Assembly (NCBI GenBank): GCA_028023455.1
Contig: JAQFVV010006272.1
Span: forward strand, 4,135,127 to 4,199,126
Origin: Epiperipatus broadwayi
Taxonomy: Eukaryota; Onychophora; Udeonychophora; Euonychophora; Peripatidae
Direction of reading: 5' to 3'
Length of the DNA stretch: 64,000 nt
Shown here: positions 47,860 to 61,030 of the stretch, piece after piece
Position numbering within the stretch: the first letter of the stretch is position 1
How the letters are laid out: each line of letters opens with the position of its first letter
Position numbers and translations under genes: made by a program
Notes under the pieces: generated by a model
Told to the model about the DNA's origin: nothing
The model's input: only the letters and a program-made list of their open reading frames with translations
Databases searched by the model: none

Positions 47860-50200
47860 TCAAATGTTGGTCATTGGCAAAAATTACCATTACGGCTAAC
47901 AACAGAAAATGTCAACCTGTCAGAGAGTTAGGTAGAATGGATTAAATTATTTTTATATAGTTAACGAGCAGTGATATCGCATCAGGTCACTAAGAGCATT
48001 CATCTCACAGTTCTGCATGCAGTTTCAGGTAAGCAGTGAAACAAGTAATGCTGTTCACTGTTTGACTGGCATGAGGTACTACATCCAACTCCCTAATAGT
48101 GCTTTCAATAAGTGAATACTGTAGGTAGTGAAAATAAGAACTTCCTGGAGAACATCTTTATTATTAGTGCTTTTTATTGTAACGGTCAGAAAACATGTGA
48201 CTCGTAAACATAGTGCAGAATTCGACCACCATACAGAACAGCAGCACCATCGAGTAGCGAAGCCACCCGTGGTACTGAGTTCGAACATAGTTTATCGGTT
48301 CCACAATACAATCCACGAAACAACGCATCTGATGCGACATTAGTAAATATTTCCTTAGGCACGGTGGTCAGGGATATGCAAGAGACTCATGATTTTATTC
48401 TCAAGTTAGCCAATAATCAAACTAATATTAATTAAACATTCATATTTACATAATCGAGGAAATAGTATATAGAATGGGTATCGAATGAATGAAACGTAAC
48501 TGCAGACGTATAGTTTAAAATTATTTATTAATACATTTTAATAAAACAATCATTTGCTAATAATATTTGTGGATTTAAAGCTTCAGTAGCGGGATTTGCA
48601 ACATGATTATATTTTAAAGAATACATTTATTTATTTAGACATTATTTTATATTGATGATTTCAGTAGCGGTATTTCCGATACTGTAATGTTTACAAAAGG
48701 AATACATTTATTTGAAGGCGTAATCTAGCTACCTAAAATTCTCGAGTGAGTATTTCTAATGCATGCCTGGAGGGATTTATACCTTTGCAATGCAAGAGTC
48801 TAAAGTAAGATTTAAGAGTAGTGGCGGACATATATTTATTTAATTAAAATATTTATCTTATGACTAAGGACAAACATTTATTTGAGAGTGAATTATGAAG
48901 ATAATGCAGAGACGGAGTGATATATAGAATAATAAAATTAAGTAAAGGAACACGTGGTACGCTTTAGAAAGGTGATATGGAGTGGCAGTATATTGAAACT
49001 GCAATGCCGCGAATGGGTTTATAAGAGTATCGGGCTGGTCTCTGCCATCGGCCCGACAAAGTAAGGTGTCACATAAGCATAACCAGGGACAAGCGGTCCA
49101 TGTCGCAGTTTTGCCGGCTGGCTGCATGACATTGTCAAGTCCTACGGGAGCACCCATTATGCCCGCTTGTGTAGGACGACTGGGGTTAATTTCAATCCTG
49201 ATGAATCCGGAAATTTCATGGCAGAATGGGTCATTGCGTCTCTAAAATGTAGCGCATGTATACTGTATAAACGATTATGATGAGATTTAAAATAGATTTC
49301 TAACTAGGTCCTACATTATCAACATTTACTAAAGAACGTTGGCGACTCTCAAAGAAATGTAATTTTCTGGAATTATTCATGATGATTTAGTAAATACAAA
49401 ACATATATATAAATTGGGAATTATTATAACTAATACGTCAGCCATTTGCGAAGTAGTAGACCCCTGCATTACAATAAATGAAGCATTGAATGCGTGTTGA
49501 TTTATATGAAAGTTAAGTTACTAAGGAAAGTAAATATTAATGAAAATTTGACACGCATTCTTTGTTTCAAGCGATCATAGATTTACTTTGAAAATTGAGA
49601 CAATTATGAGCATGCAATAATTAAATAATAACTATAGATAAACATGTTGATTATAGAAATACGCACCCCAGACAAAGTGAGGTAAGCTAGATTATTAGAG
49701 AAATTTACATATTAAATTAATTATTCAATTTAGTTATACAAATGGTAGTTTTTACATTTTATAATTTAGATAAGTAGTATGAAGAAGAGCTATAGCATAT
49801 TATTAGAGTACTCTAGAGTTTGAATACAGACAGGTACCTGTTTTATAAGAAATTTTCTGATTCCATTAGTTTAGCAGAAAAAAAGTTCACGAGTGGCAAT
49901 TCTTTCTTGTATTTAGATATTCATTTAATTTCATGACAGCAGCAGCTTTCTCATTCATTTCAGGCAGCAGATCTTCATTGTGAATTTATGACGGGCAATA
50001 GAAAGTTCAGCATCCGATAGGCCACCTCCCAATGGAGAATAATCTAGGTGCTTTACTCGGTCATACCTTGGCAGGAACAAATTATTTTATATTTTTGGAG
50101 ACTCTCAGTGATCGAGAGCAAAGCTAAAGTTTAAGTGAATGTCTCCAGCAAGTCTAAGATGGCCTCTTTTCTTATCTTGATTTTTCACATTTTTGTGAAG
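47860..50200. other. Higher-G+C, CpG-bearing block without a recognised gene
   Basis: This block is visibly richer in G+C and in CG dinucleotides than the rest (for example ACGAGCAGTGATATCGCATC, GCACCATCGAGTAGCGAAGC, GTAGGACGACTGGGGTT, TGAATCCGGAAATTTCATGG). It contains a weak direct repeat: TTCAGTAGCGGGATTTGCAA at about 48582 and TTCAGTAGCGGTATTTCCGA at about 48660, both followed by GAATACATTTATTT. Frames in it (48079-48288 minus, 48128-48343 plus, 48864-49157 minus) show no family motif. It may be a young mobile element of unknown type, a regulatory region, or a stretch near a gene outside the window. Confidence 0.4.
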
Positions 50201-52313
50201 ATATTTTTAGGTTCTATTTAATCTGCCCTGAGGATAATCAATGCATTTAGTTGGTTTTTTTAATTAAAGAAAGCTGCCGTTCTATTGTTTACATTTTACA
50301 TTTCCTAATTACATTTTGGGGAATTTTTCTTTAATTAATCTATTATCTATCACTGACCGATGCTTTTAAATTTCAAAAACAAAAAGGGAACATAAGATTA
50401 TTTTAACTTTTAATTAAATATTACATCAGATATTTTTAGAATTATTATTAAATGAAATTTAAACAAAGCAATAAATACGAACTTTATAATCCAAAATAAA
50501 TGATTAAAATTATACAAAATTATATAACTAAAAGAAATCTAAATTATATTATTTTATCCCTATTTATTGCGTTTAATTTGAGATCGAAATGTGTGCGTGT
50601 TTATGCTGAATTCTACATATATTTATACATTTTTAATATTGTTACACACACAACTCGATATCAAAAGTTTAAATTTGGGCGGGATAGACCGGTCAGTGAG
50701 AGACGACAGAAAAAGGTGAAACTTAAGATTCGAATACGAATCTTACTGTTTCATTATATATAACTCAAGTAGTATTTGTTTGAAATGTTATGGTTAACAA
50801 TAGTTCTATAATTAATATTATTTTATAATTACTGTTTGCACTTTGTGTTGTGTGTTTGATACATGCTTAATTATATATATATTTAATAGGATGAGAAGAA
50901 TCAAATTATGAAGACAAATGTTTGGCTAACAACAGTGAGTATTATACATGTGCCTGTTTTATAGCTATTACTTATGAAAAATGATTTGCTTACATTGTAA
51001 CAAATTTCAATATTTGGAATACAAATAAAAAAGTAATTTTATATTATTAAAATAAAATTATTTACTTTAATATTTATTTATTATTAAAATTCTTATTTAA
51101 ATTAGTTGTTTATTTAAACAATTGCTTTGTTATTTAAATACGACAATTATCCATATATATATATTTTTAATGTGACTTTTTTTAAATCATTGTTTATGAT
51201 TTCCTTTATTTTATTTTATGCACTCAAATTTTTTAACATTTCTTTTTGTTTTGCTCCAAGCTATGTTTGCCTAGTTTATTCCAAATTTTCTTAAATATGA
51301 CCGTTTAACCTTATCGCTTCTTGATGATTTTTACTTTTTCTCTAATCATGTAAGGTATTTGTTTTAAAGAATCCATCATATTTTAAGACCTGCAAACTTT
51401 AAAATAAATCTCAAAATAAATGTGAAAAGCTAAAAAGTTATAAAGCTGGATGCTTATTATTGATCCATTATTCTATAAAGGTTAACTTTAGCTAAATATT
51501 GAATATTGTACACAGTATTAAAAATTTAAGGTGTTGCTTTTATGAAAAATTGGCTCCAACTTCTACTAAAAATTTTACAAAAGTATTTTATCTCAGTCTG
51601 TCTACTCTTATGTTTTTCGACAAGCATTTGTTATTGACGAAATATGAATCATCTATAACAAGAGAAAAAGTCACGTGATCATTGACTACAAGTTTTTATT
51701 TATTGTACATTTATCTAAAAGTCAAGAAACTGTTATGGGGAAATTATAACATACATCCTGTTTATAAATGTAAGTGTTATAGATGGATAACTCTTTTGAA
51801 TTTTTAGCTATTTACAATAAATGTCCCTATGTTCTATATTTATTCTATCTTCTAAAGTAATTATTTTTATATGCTACCTATATGTGTATAGAGTGTATAA
51901 ATATTTGAATCATTAAACTTTGATGTTAATATAAAACTTTATAATTTATTATTATGCCAATAAGCATTACTCATTTTCAAAATTTATCGAATACTTCAAA
52001 ATTTTGAATTAATTATTTATTCAAAATATTGTTTATTAAATTTTTTTTCTAGCTACTTAAATATCAATTAAGTTTTGTTGGTAGACGAAATATCATATGA
52101 ACTTAATCAATTTTTTTTCTAACTACATTTAATAAACCATTAAACATCATATGATCACTATCTCATACTAGCACATAATTGTTATTAAACAATTCAAAAC
52201 AAAGATGTGATGTGATGTATTATGGCTTCTCCTTAAACGAAGTCAAGAATATCTCAGCAATTATGCCCAGATAAACCTGTTAGCCAATTTCTTTTACATT
52301 CCCCACTCTAAAT
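50201..52313. other. AT-rich stretch with one short perfect hairpin
   Basis: No gene. TAAGATTCG (50724-50732) and CGAATCTTA (50737-50745) form a 9-bp perfect stem around AATA inside a short G+C-richer patch (50680-50745, GGGCGGGATAGACCGGTCAG and following). The plus frame 50500-50763 that covers it has no motif. Confidence 0.5.
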
Positions 52314-52688
52314 TTACCCATAATCTGCTCTATCCCATTTCCACAACATAATTTTTGTCAACTCTATAACCTTTATATCTAAATCCCCCTTATCTTTTCC
52401 CAAACCCAGCATAAAAACCAATAATTCACTTTCTGTATAATCACTCTTTTCATATTTATTTTTCCACAACTTCATTATATGTACCCTTTCTGTTTTCAAA
52501 CATTTACATTCAATTAACAAATGCCTAATATTTTCAATTCCTTCCTTACATAATTTACAAAATAAATCACCCATATTTTTCCATTTACATGTATATTCTT
52601 TTGTAGCTAAAGATCCCGTTCGAGCCTTAAACAATAAACTACTTTCCTTACTATTATCATATATTAACTCACACCTAATACTCTCCAT
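52314..52688 (-). pseudogene. Non-LTR retrotransposon ORF2, C-terminal fragment
   Basis: The 124-codon minus-strand frame matches the tail of LINE-type reverse transcriptase proteins. It begins with an RTG segment (FKARTGSLATKEYTCKWKN), which in this family follows the thumb domain. A zinc-knuckle-like motif then follows, with C-x2-C in FCKLCKEG and H-x4-C in RHLLIEC, spaced about eight residues apart, and then a helical tail ending in LWKWDRADYG. The order CxxC...H....C near the C-terminus is typical of CR1/jockey-like LINEs. The polymerase and endonuclease domains are absent: the homology stops at the start of the frame, where a family R arm begins. The frame itself is open, so this fragment is younger than the other relics. 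About 100 bp past the stop, ACATCACATCACATCT on the minus strand could be the repeated 3' tail. Confidence 0.75.
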
Positions 52689-52800
52689 ACAGTAGTGCCA
52701 TCTTGTGCCAACAAGAGCAATCGATGGATGCCAGAAGGCTTGTGCATAAAATCCCTATCTAGTGCCTACTCATCCAATATCCCCAGACTAGTTTCTTTAC
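52680..52800 (+). repeat. Foldback family R, single arm
   Basis: ACTCTCCATACAGTAGTGCC, AGCAATCGATGGATGCC, AGAAGGCTTGTGCATAAAAT, TATCTAGTGCCTACTCATCC and CCCAGACTAGTTTC match the left arm of the full copy at 20401-20515. It abuts the 5' end of the LINE fragment. Confidence 0.6.
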
Positions 52801-55800
52801 ATTTAATAAACTTACTTTAAATCTTACAATTTCTGCTTTAAAATGTTTGCAAGTAGATTATAACAATAATATTTTATGAAAAGTAGCAGCTCTTGTAAAA
52901 ATCCCTTAGAAAATCACAAACATTAAAAGATAAAGTTTTATTACCTTTACATTTTGAGATAATGTGATATATCAGAAGATTACCCATTGAAGTAGTAATA
53001 ACGCATCTGTCTGCATTCTCCAACCTAAATCTAGATCAAATAAAACTTGGAAGAAATTTTTTCAGTTTCAGTCAGGCTTATAAATTTGTTTCAAATAGTC
53101 ATTCCATCTAATAGTTAATTTGGTCAGCAAGTGAATATCTACTCATTCTTAGATAAAGAACAAAGGGTGAATGGAAAACTATTCAAATTTTCACCACTTG
53201 GCAATTGAAAATTTTTGTAAATAATAATTTCTCATTCACTGCTTTTTAGTTTGGATTTCTGAAGATATCTTTTCCCTGAAATGGCCTATTTAATTCTTAT
53301 TTTCACTTTTATTATATAAACATATCCACATGTTATGTCCATGATCTAGGGATTTAAATCTGGATGAAATTTGAAAGTTTTATTTCAGATATCCAAAATT
53401 TTTTGAAACAAGTTCACAAGTATCCAATTCAACTAATCAGGGAACTATTTGGCTGGTGAATTGGTAGCTGGTTATTTTTATCTAAAGAGTGAAACAACAA
53501 AGAAGACATGAAAATCTTCATAACCAGCAGTTGACTAACAATCTGAATTCTGTGCTAATATTTGCTGTTCCTTTTATAGTAAAGATATTTACCTGTAATA
53601 GATTATTGAAGACAATTCTAGATTTTAATTATACTATATTTTGCCAGATAATTCATAAGTTATTTTATATTATCTAACAATTACAGGTTAACACATAACC
53701 AAATTGATTAAATAGTTTTTACTTAATATAAAAATCCTAAATTTTAAAATGTACAAATAAATATTCTGAATTACATAGACTATTCCAAATCAAATACTGA
53801 TGTGCATGATATTTTCATTGTTCCTATAGTTTCATTATTCATTTGATAAAAATAACAAAATAATCCCATAGATGTTGTATGATAATAAATAATATTGCTT
53901 ACAAAAGATTGGCAAAACTTTTTATTTTATTTTTAATTTATAAAATTCATTAAAGTTTATGTTGAATTACAAACACTGAGATAAAAACGTTTGAAGTAAA
54001 ATGTTGACCACAAAACCACTTTATGTCTTATAATTCTATTTTACAAGAATCTACTTATATGTATTTAGAGTACTATTAATTGGAATTTTCAACCTTATTT
54101 TTGCTTTTATAATTACAGAGGAACTTCTATCTTTTATTTTTCAAAGAACTAAAAAAATGAACAGTAAATACCTGAAAATGATGGAAATGGAAAGGTTTTT
54201 TATTGATAGATACAAAAAAACAATAGTTTCCAAATGATGTATAGATCTTTCTATGTATTTGCTTTCTCTTTTTTCTAGTCCATGATCAGAATTTGTTTGT
54301 AATTTAATATTTATGAAGAGAAAATTATATTCTATTAATAACACATTTTGTCATATATATTTTTATTACTTATTTCATACATTTACATCACATGTTAATA
54401 TTTATAATTCAATTTTTTTAGTTATAGTAATTGGAAATTTTTTTATTATGAATAAGTGTTATTATTTCTTGATCATAATAACATATAGCACCACCTGTTT
54501 TTAATGCAGAGAACTTAATGTAATATCTGTTCAAACTCTTATATTGAGAAAGTGACAAATCTGTGGGTAATACCTCTTTTCTATGGGAGTTACTGCCAAA
54601 GACTTTATCCCTTCAGTTATGAAATCTTTAATTTCTTCATTTTAGAATCCACTTATAAATCTTTGCTGCTCTTTTTTATATTTTCCCTTCAATTGTACTT
54701 TTAAAAAAAATATTCACCATCAAATCTTTATGCTTTAGACAAATTTTATTAAAAGCATAATATTTAAAACCCAAAGCTTATCTCAAAAATTAAATATCAA
54801 TTTTACAAATAAAAAAAAAAAAAGAATAATAAACAAAAATAAAGTAATCAAAATAATGAATTCAGTATAAAAAATATTTTAAAAAATGCTTATTTATAAT
54901 AAAATATTTATGATTTACATAAATTTTATTAAAATTAAACATCATAATCATGAAATTAATATTAAAAACCAAACTAGAAAGATAATAGTAAAATTATTGA
55001 TCCAAACATTTTTGTTGACATATAAATTTTCAATTGACTAATTTTCTACTCAAAATCAAATATATTCAAACAAAATTTAAATGTAATTATGATATTCATA
55101 TTAAGAAATAAATGTTTAATAATTTTACAAAAAAAAAAAAAAAAAAAATAAACAAGTAACATAAACTTATTTTTTGTTATTACAACATGTGGGAAAAATA
55201 AAAAACTTGTTTTTTTCTTCAGTAAAGATTTTGTATAAAATATTAGTGAGTATCTAGACACTATAGGTAGAATTAAAATCTAATAATATAATTGGTTTCT
55301 ATTTATAAAAATTGTTCAAAACTCAAATTCTGATTGAAAGTTTTTTAATGTCAAGTGATGTAAATGGATTTTTGCATTAAAATGGTTTTAGCCCGATTGC
55401 AGTGCCAAATGTTTATTCTCATATAAACCATCAAAAGATTAGAAGTTAAGTATGCTTTTTTAAAAATAATAAAGTATCAAGTTCACAATTATAATTTTAA
55501 AAATGTAATCTTTTTTATTACCAATAATTTTATCAAAAAGGTATTGAGCCACCCTTTCTACCAGATCTAAATAACATATGGGGGATGTATATCTATGTGT
55601 GCATATGTCATGGTAATCTACACACATCTATTCAGTTATTTTTCATCTTACCTGCTATACCTAACTATGCAAGCATACATTACATAATTTAATTTACAAT
55701 ATCAGTTTGAATACTTCTGAAAATGTTAAAATAGATTGTCATAGAATATTCAGTTGAATCTTTTTACAATTTTGTTTCAAAAGTAGTTTTCCTATATCTA

Positions 55801-58800
55801 TACTTATTGACTTTTTTTTCTTTTATCATCGATGTTCATTTTTATTCTATGCATTTTCATTTAGTCTTAGGAATAGAACTGTGCATTTAAACTCCACTAT
55901 CATTATAATGGAGATTTTTTTTTTTACTTTTGCTGTAGATTTTGAATTGATTTGAAATAAACTTTATAGAAAGCAAAATTAAAATAAATATTAAGAATGT
56001 GAAATTTGAAAACCTATGCTATTTATCAACAATGACATCTTATTTTTCAATAACATAATACAAGTAAAATGTCATTATTCAAAAACTTACATTTTTTTAA
56101 CAAAATTGCAAAGTAGTATTTAGTCTCTTACAATAAATAAACTTGTTTGACATACATTTATAAATAAAAGGAAAAAACTTTCTGTAAATATTTATAAATT
56201 AATAAGTCTAATCGTTTGCTTTATTAATCCTAACAAGGTTTGGGTTTACAGTGAGGCAATAAAAAATCTGTTCTTGAAAATAGAAAAATGCACTAATCTA
56301 CAAGAATCATGGAATCAGGTGGGTCACATTAATCGTATTTTATTTGTGTTACATTATTCAGTATGATTTTGCATAATGGATATAAAGAATTTTCTACTTT
56401 GTGTTTGTCAGTGATTTGGAACATTGTAAATTATTCATAAATATTACTTTGAAGTAAACAAAAATCTAAGCAGCTGGATTTTTTCTATAAAAATCAAAAC
56501 AAAATAAAAAAAATCAAATAATTCCTGTCATATAGAGTCCATGGATTATTTAATATTTGCCTATAAATAATCATAGAATGGAGAGAGGAGGAAAACATTT
56601 GTTACATAATGCATAAAACAAATAACACATAGTTGTGATCTTACTTAAAAAACAAATTTACATATGACTAAAAATAATCTCTGTAAACTTGAAATTCTTG
56701 ATCAGATTATACCTAAATTCTCTCACACAAATGTAATCAAGTTGAAATTGTTTTATTTTGCTAAGCAGTTATTTAAGCTGGTTTAATCTATAGATATCAT
56801 GAATTTCTCAAGACATTAAATATTTATATCCCCTAAATGTGTCAATGAGATTGTGGTATGCATAACTACATTTCAATCCTTAATTATATGTTTGCAATTT
56901 TTGATATGCGTATGTGTGATAAATTCAACTTCTATTGACCATCAATTTAGAATTAGCCCATTGTCCAAATGTGAATAAAAAAATTTTTAAAGAAAAGATT
57001 TTAACATAATTTATATATATATATATTGGGGGGGGGGGTAAAGTAGTTTTCCTAAACTAAACAGCATGTTTGTTTAAGCAAATGCATATAAAATCCAATA
57101 ACCATTCACTAAACGTAACTAGTATATTCTGTATATACACATAGTAAGGTAATTTGTTTTTAAATATGTATATTATTTTTTCCAATATTATTTAAAATAA
57201 ACTATTTATTTTATTTTAAATATCATTACAATCTTTTAAAAATAATTTAAAAACAAAGCTTCATTAAATATTCATAATTTCAACTTCATGCGAAACTAAA
57301 CTTTTCACCTCTAAGATTCCAAACATACTTTTTAAAAAATATAGAATGATTATTCAAAAGAAAAAAATCAAAATTATTTATTTAAAAAATAAAAGAGTAT
57401 ATTTCTTTTTAAATGTAATATATTTTAATAAAAATATATTTAATAATCATTCCATCTGTACTGGTTTTTCAATTTCCCAAGCATCTACTATTCGTTCATC
57501 TTCATATAATGCAATTCAAAAATATTTTCTCAGCTTCTAATCCCTATATATACATTTAAACTTATAATCGGAAACATCACGTTTGAAAAGTTTTTTTTTT
57601 TTTTATTGGATGTTTTTGTAACATTAACATAATTTTATTGGGATAATGTTAAACAGCTTTGTGTAAAGAATAAATTAATAATTGAAACATGCGGAATATG
57701 TTAAAGTAAATTTTGTTAAATGAATTAAGTATTCTTTTTATTTAAACACTTTTTTTTTTATCCGCTAATGTATTTTTAATTTTATAATTATTTTATAAAA
57801 ATAAAATAGTGAAGGATTTCCCCCCTATTATTTTATTTCTGATAAAAGATTCTTGAATAAGTAAACCTCTTGAAACCTTTGATTTATCCTGCCATCTACT
57901 GACATAATATTGCACTATTGTATAGACTGAATTTTCAACTCCATTAAAGAATTTTTTTGATTTTCTGTGCATGCTTTTTAAAGAAAATTTTAAATCCATT
58001 TTATCAAATTATTTTTAAGAAATAATAAAAGAAAGAAAAGTAAAAGCAGAAATATTTAATAATAAATGTTAAATTTTATATATCGTTTAGAGTTTATCAA
58101 ATTTAACTTGCAATTACTGTACTATAAAATTTGAATAAGCAGTGGTCTATCTCCATATGAATTATGGAAATAATATAAAAATCCAAAAAGTATTTATTAA
58201 TTAAAGAAGAAACTTATAAAATAATATATAAATAAATATGAAGATCTGTAATTTAAAATTTATATGTAAATAATTATTGTAAAAATGTATATAATTTTTG
58301 TTTTTTGTTAATAAAGATTTTACTTTAAATAAATAAATAATGTTATATATATTTTTTGAATTTGGAATAAATAATTAAGGTGGTCATGTTAAATTTGTGA
58401 TGAAATTCATCTTTCACATAGCCAGATGTTAAATTATAATTTTATATATATAAACAAAAATGTTAGTCCCAGCTAAAACTTTTTCATTTAAAAATAAATG
58501 CTTGGCTAAAAAATACCCGTATACGACTAAGAATTTTATTGATTCTGCAAAAATGAAAACCTGCCGTTTTCAGGTCTTTTATTCTCAATACTTAAAAAGA
58601 AAGTAATAGAATTGTGAGATGTTTTGAAAAAAATTTCTTTTCTGAAATATTCTTTAAAATAAAATAATAACACTAAAGAAAAACATTAATTCTATTGACA
58701 ATGTATCTAATAATATTAATGTTCAGTTTAGAACAATAATATTGAATGACAAACCAAAGAACAAGTTCCTGGATTGAAGTTCACTTCATTTCCAAAGTTC

Positions 58801-58939
58801 AACATCACATGACTTCTAGAGCAATTAACCATTCAATAGTTAATTTATTTTATCTTAAAAACTATAAAGAGAGTTTTTTTTTTTTATAAACTCTTCCACT
58901 ATTAAAAATATTAGTGCACTGGACCATTTATAATAGCCA
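52801..58939. other. AT-rich non-coding stretch
   Basis: Six kilobases with no recognised gene or family member. Short frames at 53489-53677, 54141-54344, 54313-54504, 55046-55261, 57346-57540 and 57793-57999 have no motif. An 11-base G run at 57028-57038 directly follows a (TA)n run. Long A or T runs occur near 55130 and 57590. Confidence 0.55.
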
Positions 58940-61030
58940 CAACCAATAGTATGTTTAGCCTTTAAGGGGCCTAAGGTCCTATAAATTTTTAGGGTTCCTC
59001 TTGTACTTGTATAAATATATTTAATTTTTATTTAAAATTATAACAATTACAAAACTAATTAATCCAAAAATAAAAATGTATAAATATAATTTTAAATATA
59101 ATAAAACATTATTTATATGAACATAATAAAACCATTTGACATAATCAAATTCAGTCAAATACTTTTGTCACTAGCATAAAATGTTTATACTAAATAGATG
59201 CATATAATACATTTTCTTTCCGATAATACTTTTCAACTTTTGAATACAGGAAATCATTTTCTATAAACATTATTGATAAATTTTGCAATATTTTGCTCAA
59301 AACTATTTCTTATTAATTTTTTGTGATTAAGAACAGAAAAAGATTATTCACCCTATACATTACAAATTGGTAATGTTAAAAAAACTTTTTAAAATAGTTT
59401 CAATATTAGAAAAGATTGATTGTAAATCATCAATTATTATTTCGTGCATTTTAGAAGAACAGATGTTATTTTCTTTGATATATTTTTAAAAATGATAAAC
59501 TTCATAGATGTCATTCATCAAAATCATTTTTATATTGATTTGGTAAATTTAAAATATATTTATTTATTTCATTATTAATTGTTATGATTGAAAAATAATA
59601 GAAAATTATTTACTTCTATTTTATAAATAGGAATTCTAGTAGAAATTTTTGTTCTAAATTTATCACAAATTACATTATGGGTTTCTACCACAAACAATTC
59701 TTGCCCTACCAAAAGTATATCGTTTATATTTAATTCATCAAAATATATATTTTTAGTTTCTTTATTTCCTTTTTGTTCTATACTTTCAAAATTATTTGTC
59801 ATCTTTTTTGCAATAAATTTGCTTGAATTTTTTAATGAATAAATTATGTGGTTTACTCTTTCTAACAATACAATCTCATATTCATCTAAGTAATCAGATC
59901 CTTTTTTGCTTCTAATTTAATAATCTCTTTCATTTACATTTTCACTAATTTGAATAACAAGGATTTTACTGTTTTTATAATCATATCACAAAGCAGAAAA
60001 AGCATCAGTCTTGTTAACTATCTAGTATCACTATCTTTTTATGTTTAGATTTTGAATTATTAAAAATCTTTTCATCGTTATATACATGAAGAGAAAAAAT
60101 ATATAAATATTTTGAAGAAAATCAAAATAATACACAGCTGTTGAAAAAGCCTCTGTAACGCAATTTCCAATTAAATTAAATGTATGACTGAAACACAGAG
60201 TAAAAATGCAGATTCATTTAAAAATTCTGATTCTCGATATTATACTTATCAGCCACATCATCTGCATTGTCATAAATTTGACTATGATACTGTTTTGTAT
60301 CTAAAAATAAGTCATTTAATGTTTTTAAAATTATTTCCTTCAAATATTTGAAGTCATGATTTTTATTTTATAAAATACCAAAAATTGTTGATTGACATTT
60401 GCATTGTTAACATATCTTAATATAAATGTCAATATTTCACATCTGGTGTTGAATCAACATAATTAAAGAATAATATAAAGCTTTCAATTGAACTTTAAAA
60501 ATTAATTTGTCTTTTACTTTGATACCCATTAAATTAATAAATTCATCATATGTCTTGAAGGACATATAATTGACTCTACCACATCTGATCATGTTGTCAT
60601 ATCTCTCTAAGTGATTATTAAGAAATTCATCAAACTGAGATAAATATTGTATATATATTACAAAATTATTTATTCTGTGTGCATCATCATTTTCTCTACA
60701 TCCCCCAAATTCTAAACCCAAACTAGTTAATAATTTTCTTGCCACAATTCTTTTTAAAACTTCTTGCCAATATTTTTGTTCAGTATTAATTTGATGGATT
60801 AATTAGGAATCGACATGTCCAATTACTGATAACCTTTTTTTCATTATTAACATGGATGAAAAATATTCTTTAGAATATTCATGATCTTTTAATGGAGAAT
60901 TAAAATATTCCAGTCGCTGTATCCAGATATAAATTTAATATTAGAATGTATATAAAATTTCAAAGTGTGAATGTAAGTGCATTTATTAGTTTCAGAAAAA
61001 ATTAATCATTTATAAAATTCTTTGATGTTA
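58940..61030 (-). mobile_element. hAT-type DNA transposon relic
   Basis: The element is defined by the transposase pseudogene at 59210-61030. A possible end lies at about 58958-58985, where TTTAAGGGGCCTAAGGTCC breaks the A/T-rich background; many hAT elements of this group end in similar GGGGCC-rich sequence. No matching inverted repeat was found beyond 61030, so the other end is not placed and this boundary is provisional. Confidence 0.45.
59210..61030 (-). pseudogene. hAT transposase pseudogene (TTF-finger/DUF4371 type)
   Basis: hAT transposases excise and insert DNA; this group (animal ZMYM1-like proteins) has an N-terminal TTF-type zinc finger, a DUF4371 domain and a C-terminal dimerisation domain. 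Reading the minus strand across frameshifts gives family motifs in order. They are a finger remnant ending in GYSDW (about 60926), HEYSKEYFSSM, then INTEQKYWQEVLKRI (60750-60795) and LLTSLGLEFGGCREN. The NF...YLSQFDEFLNNHL segment follows, then YMSFKTYDEFINLMG (about 60540-60580), VDSTPDV (60439-60459, holding a catalytic aspartate) and DNADDVADKYN (60243-60275). The C-terminal block is at 59281-59420 (IFSNIETILKSFF, then SFSVLNHKKLIRNSF). At least three frameshifts and several stops show it is dead. The frames 60437-60745 and 59575-59868 are its largest intact pieces. Confidence 0.85.

Noticed and set aside
47960-48045. Possible further tRNA-derived SINE (CACTAAGAGCATTC and GCAGTTTCAGGTAA)
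   Set aside because: The B-box match is poor and no second copy is present; not enough to call.
48864-49157. 97-codon minus frame with cysteine-rich start
   Set aside because: No known motif, and its second half is low-complexity hydrophobic translation of A/T-rich DNA.
50158-50225. ATG in good context (AAGATGGCC) opening a short hydrophobic, signal-peptide-like frame
   Set aside because: Only 20 codons before a stop, no supported splice donor in frame and no downstream exon recognised.
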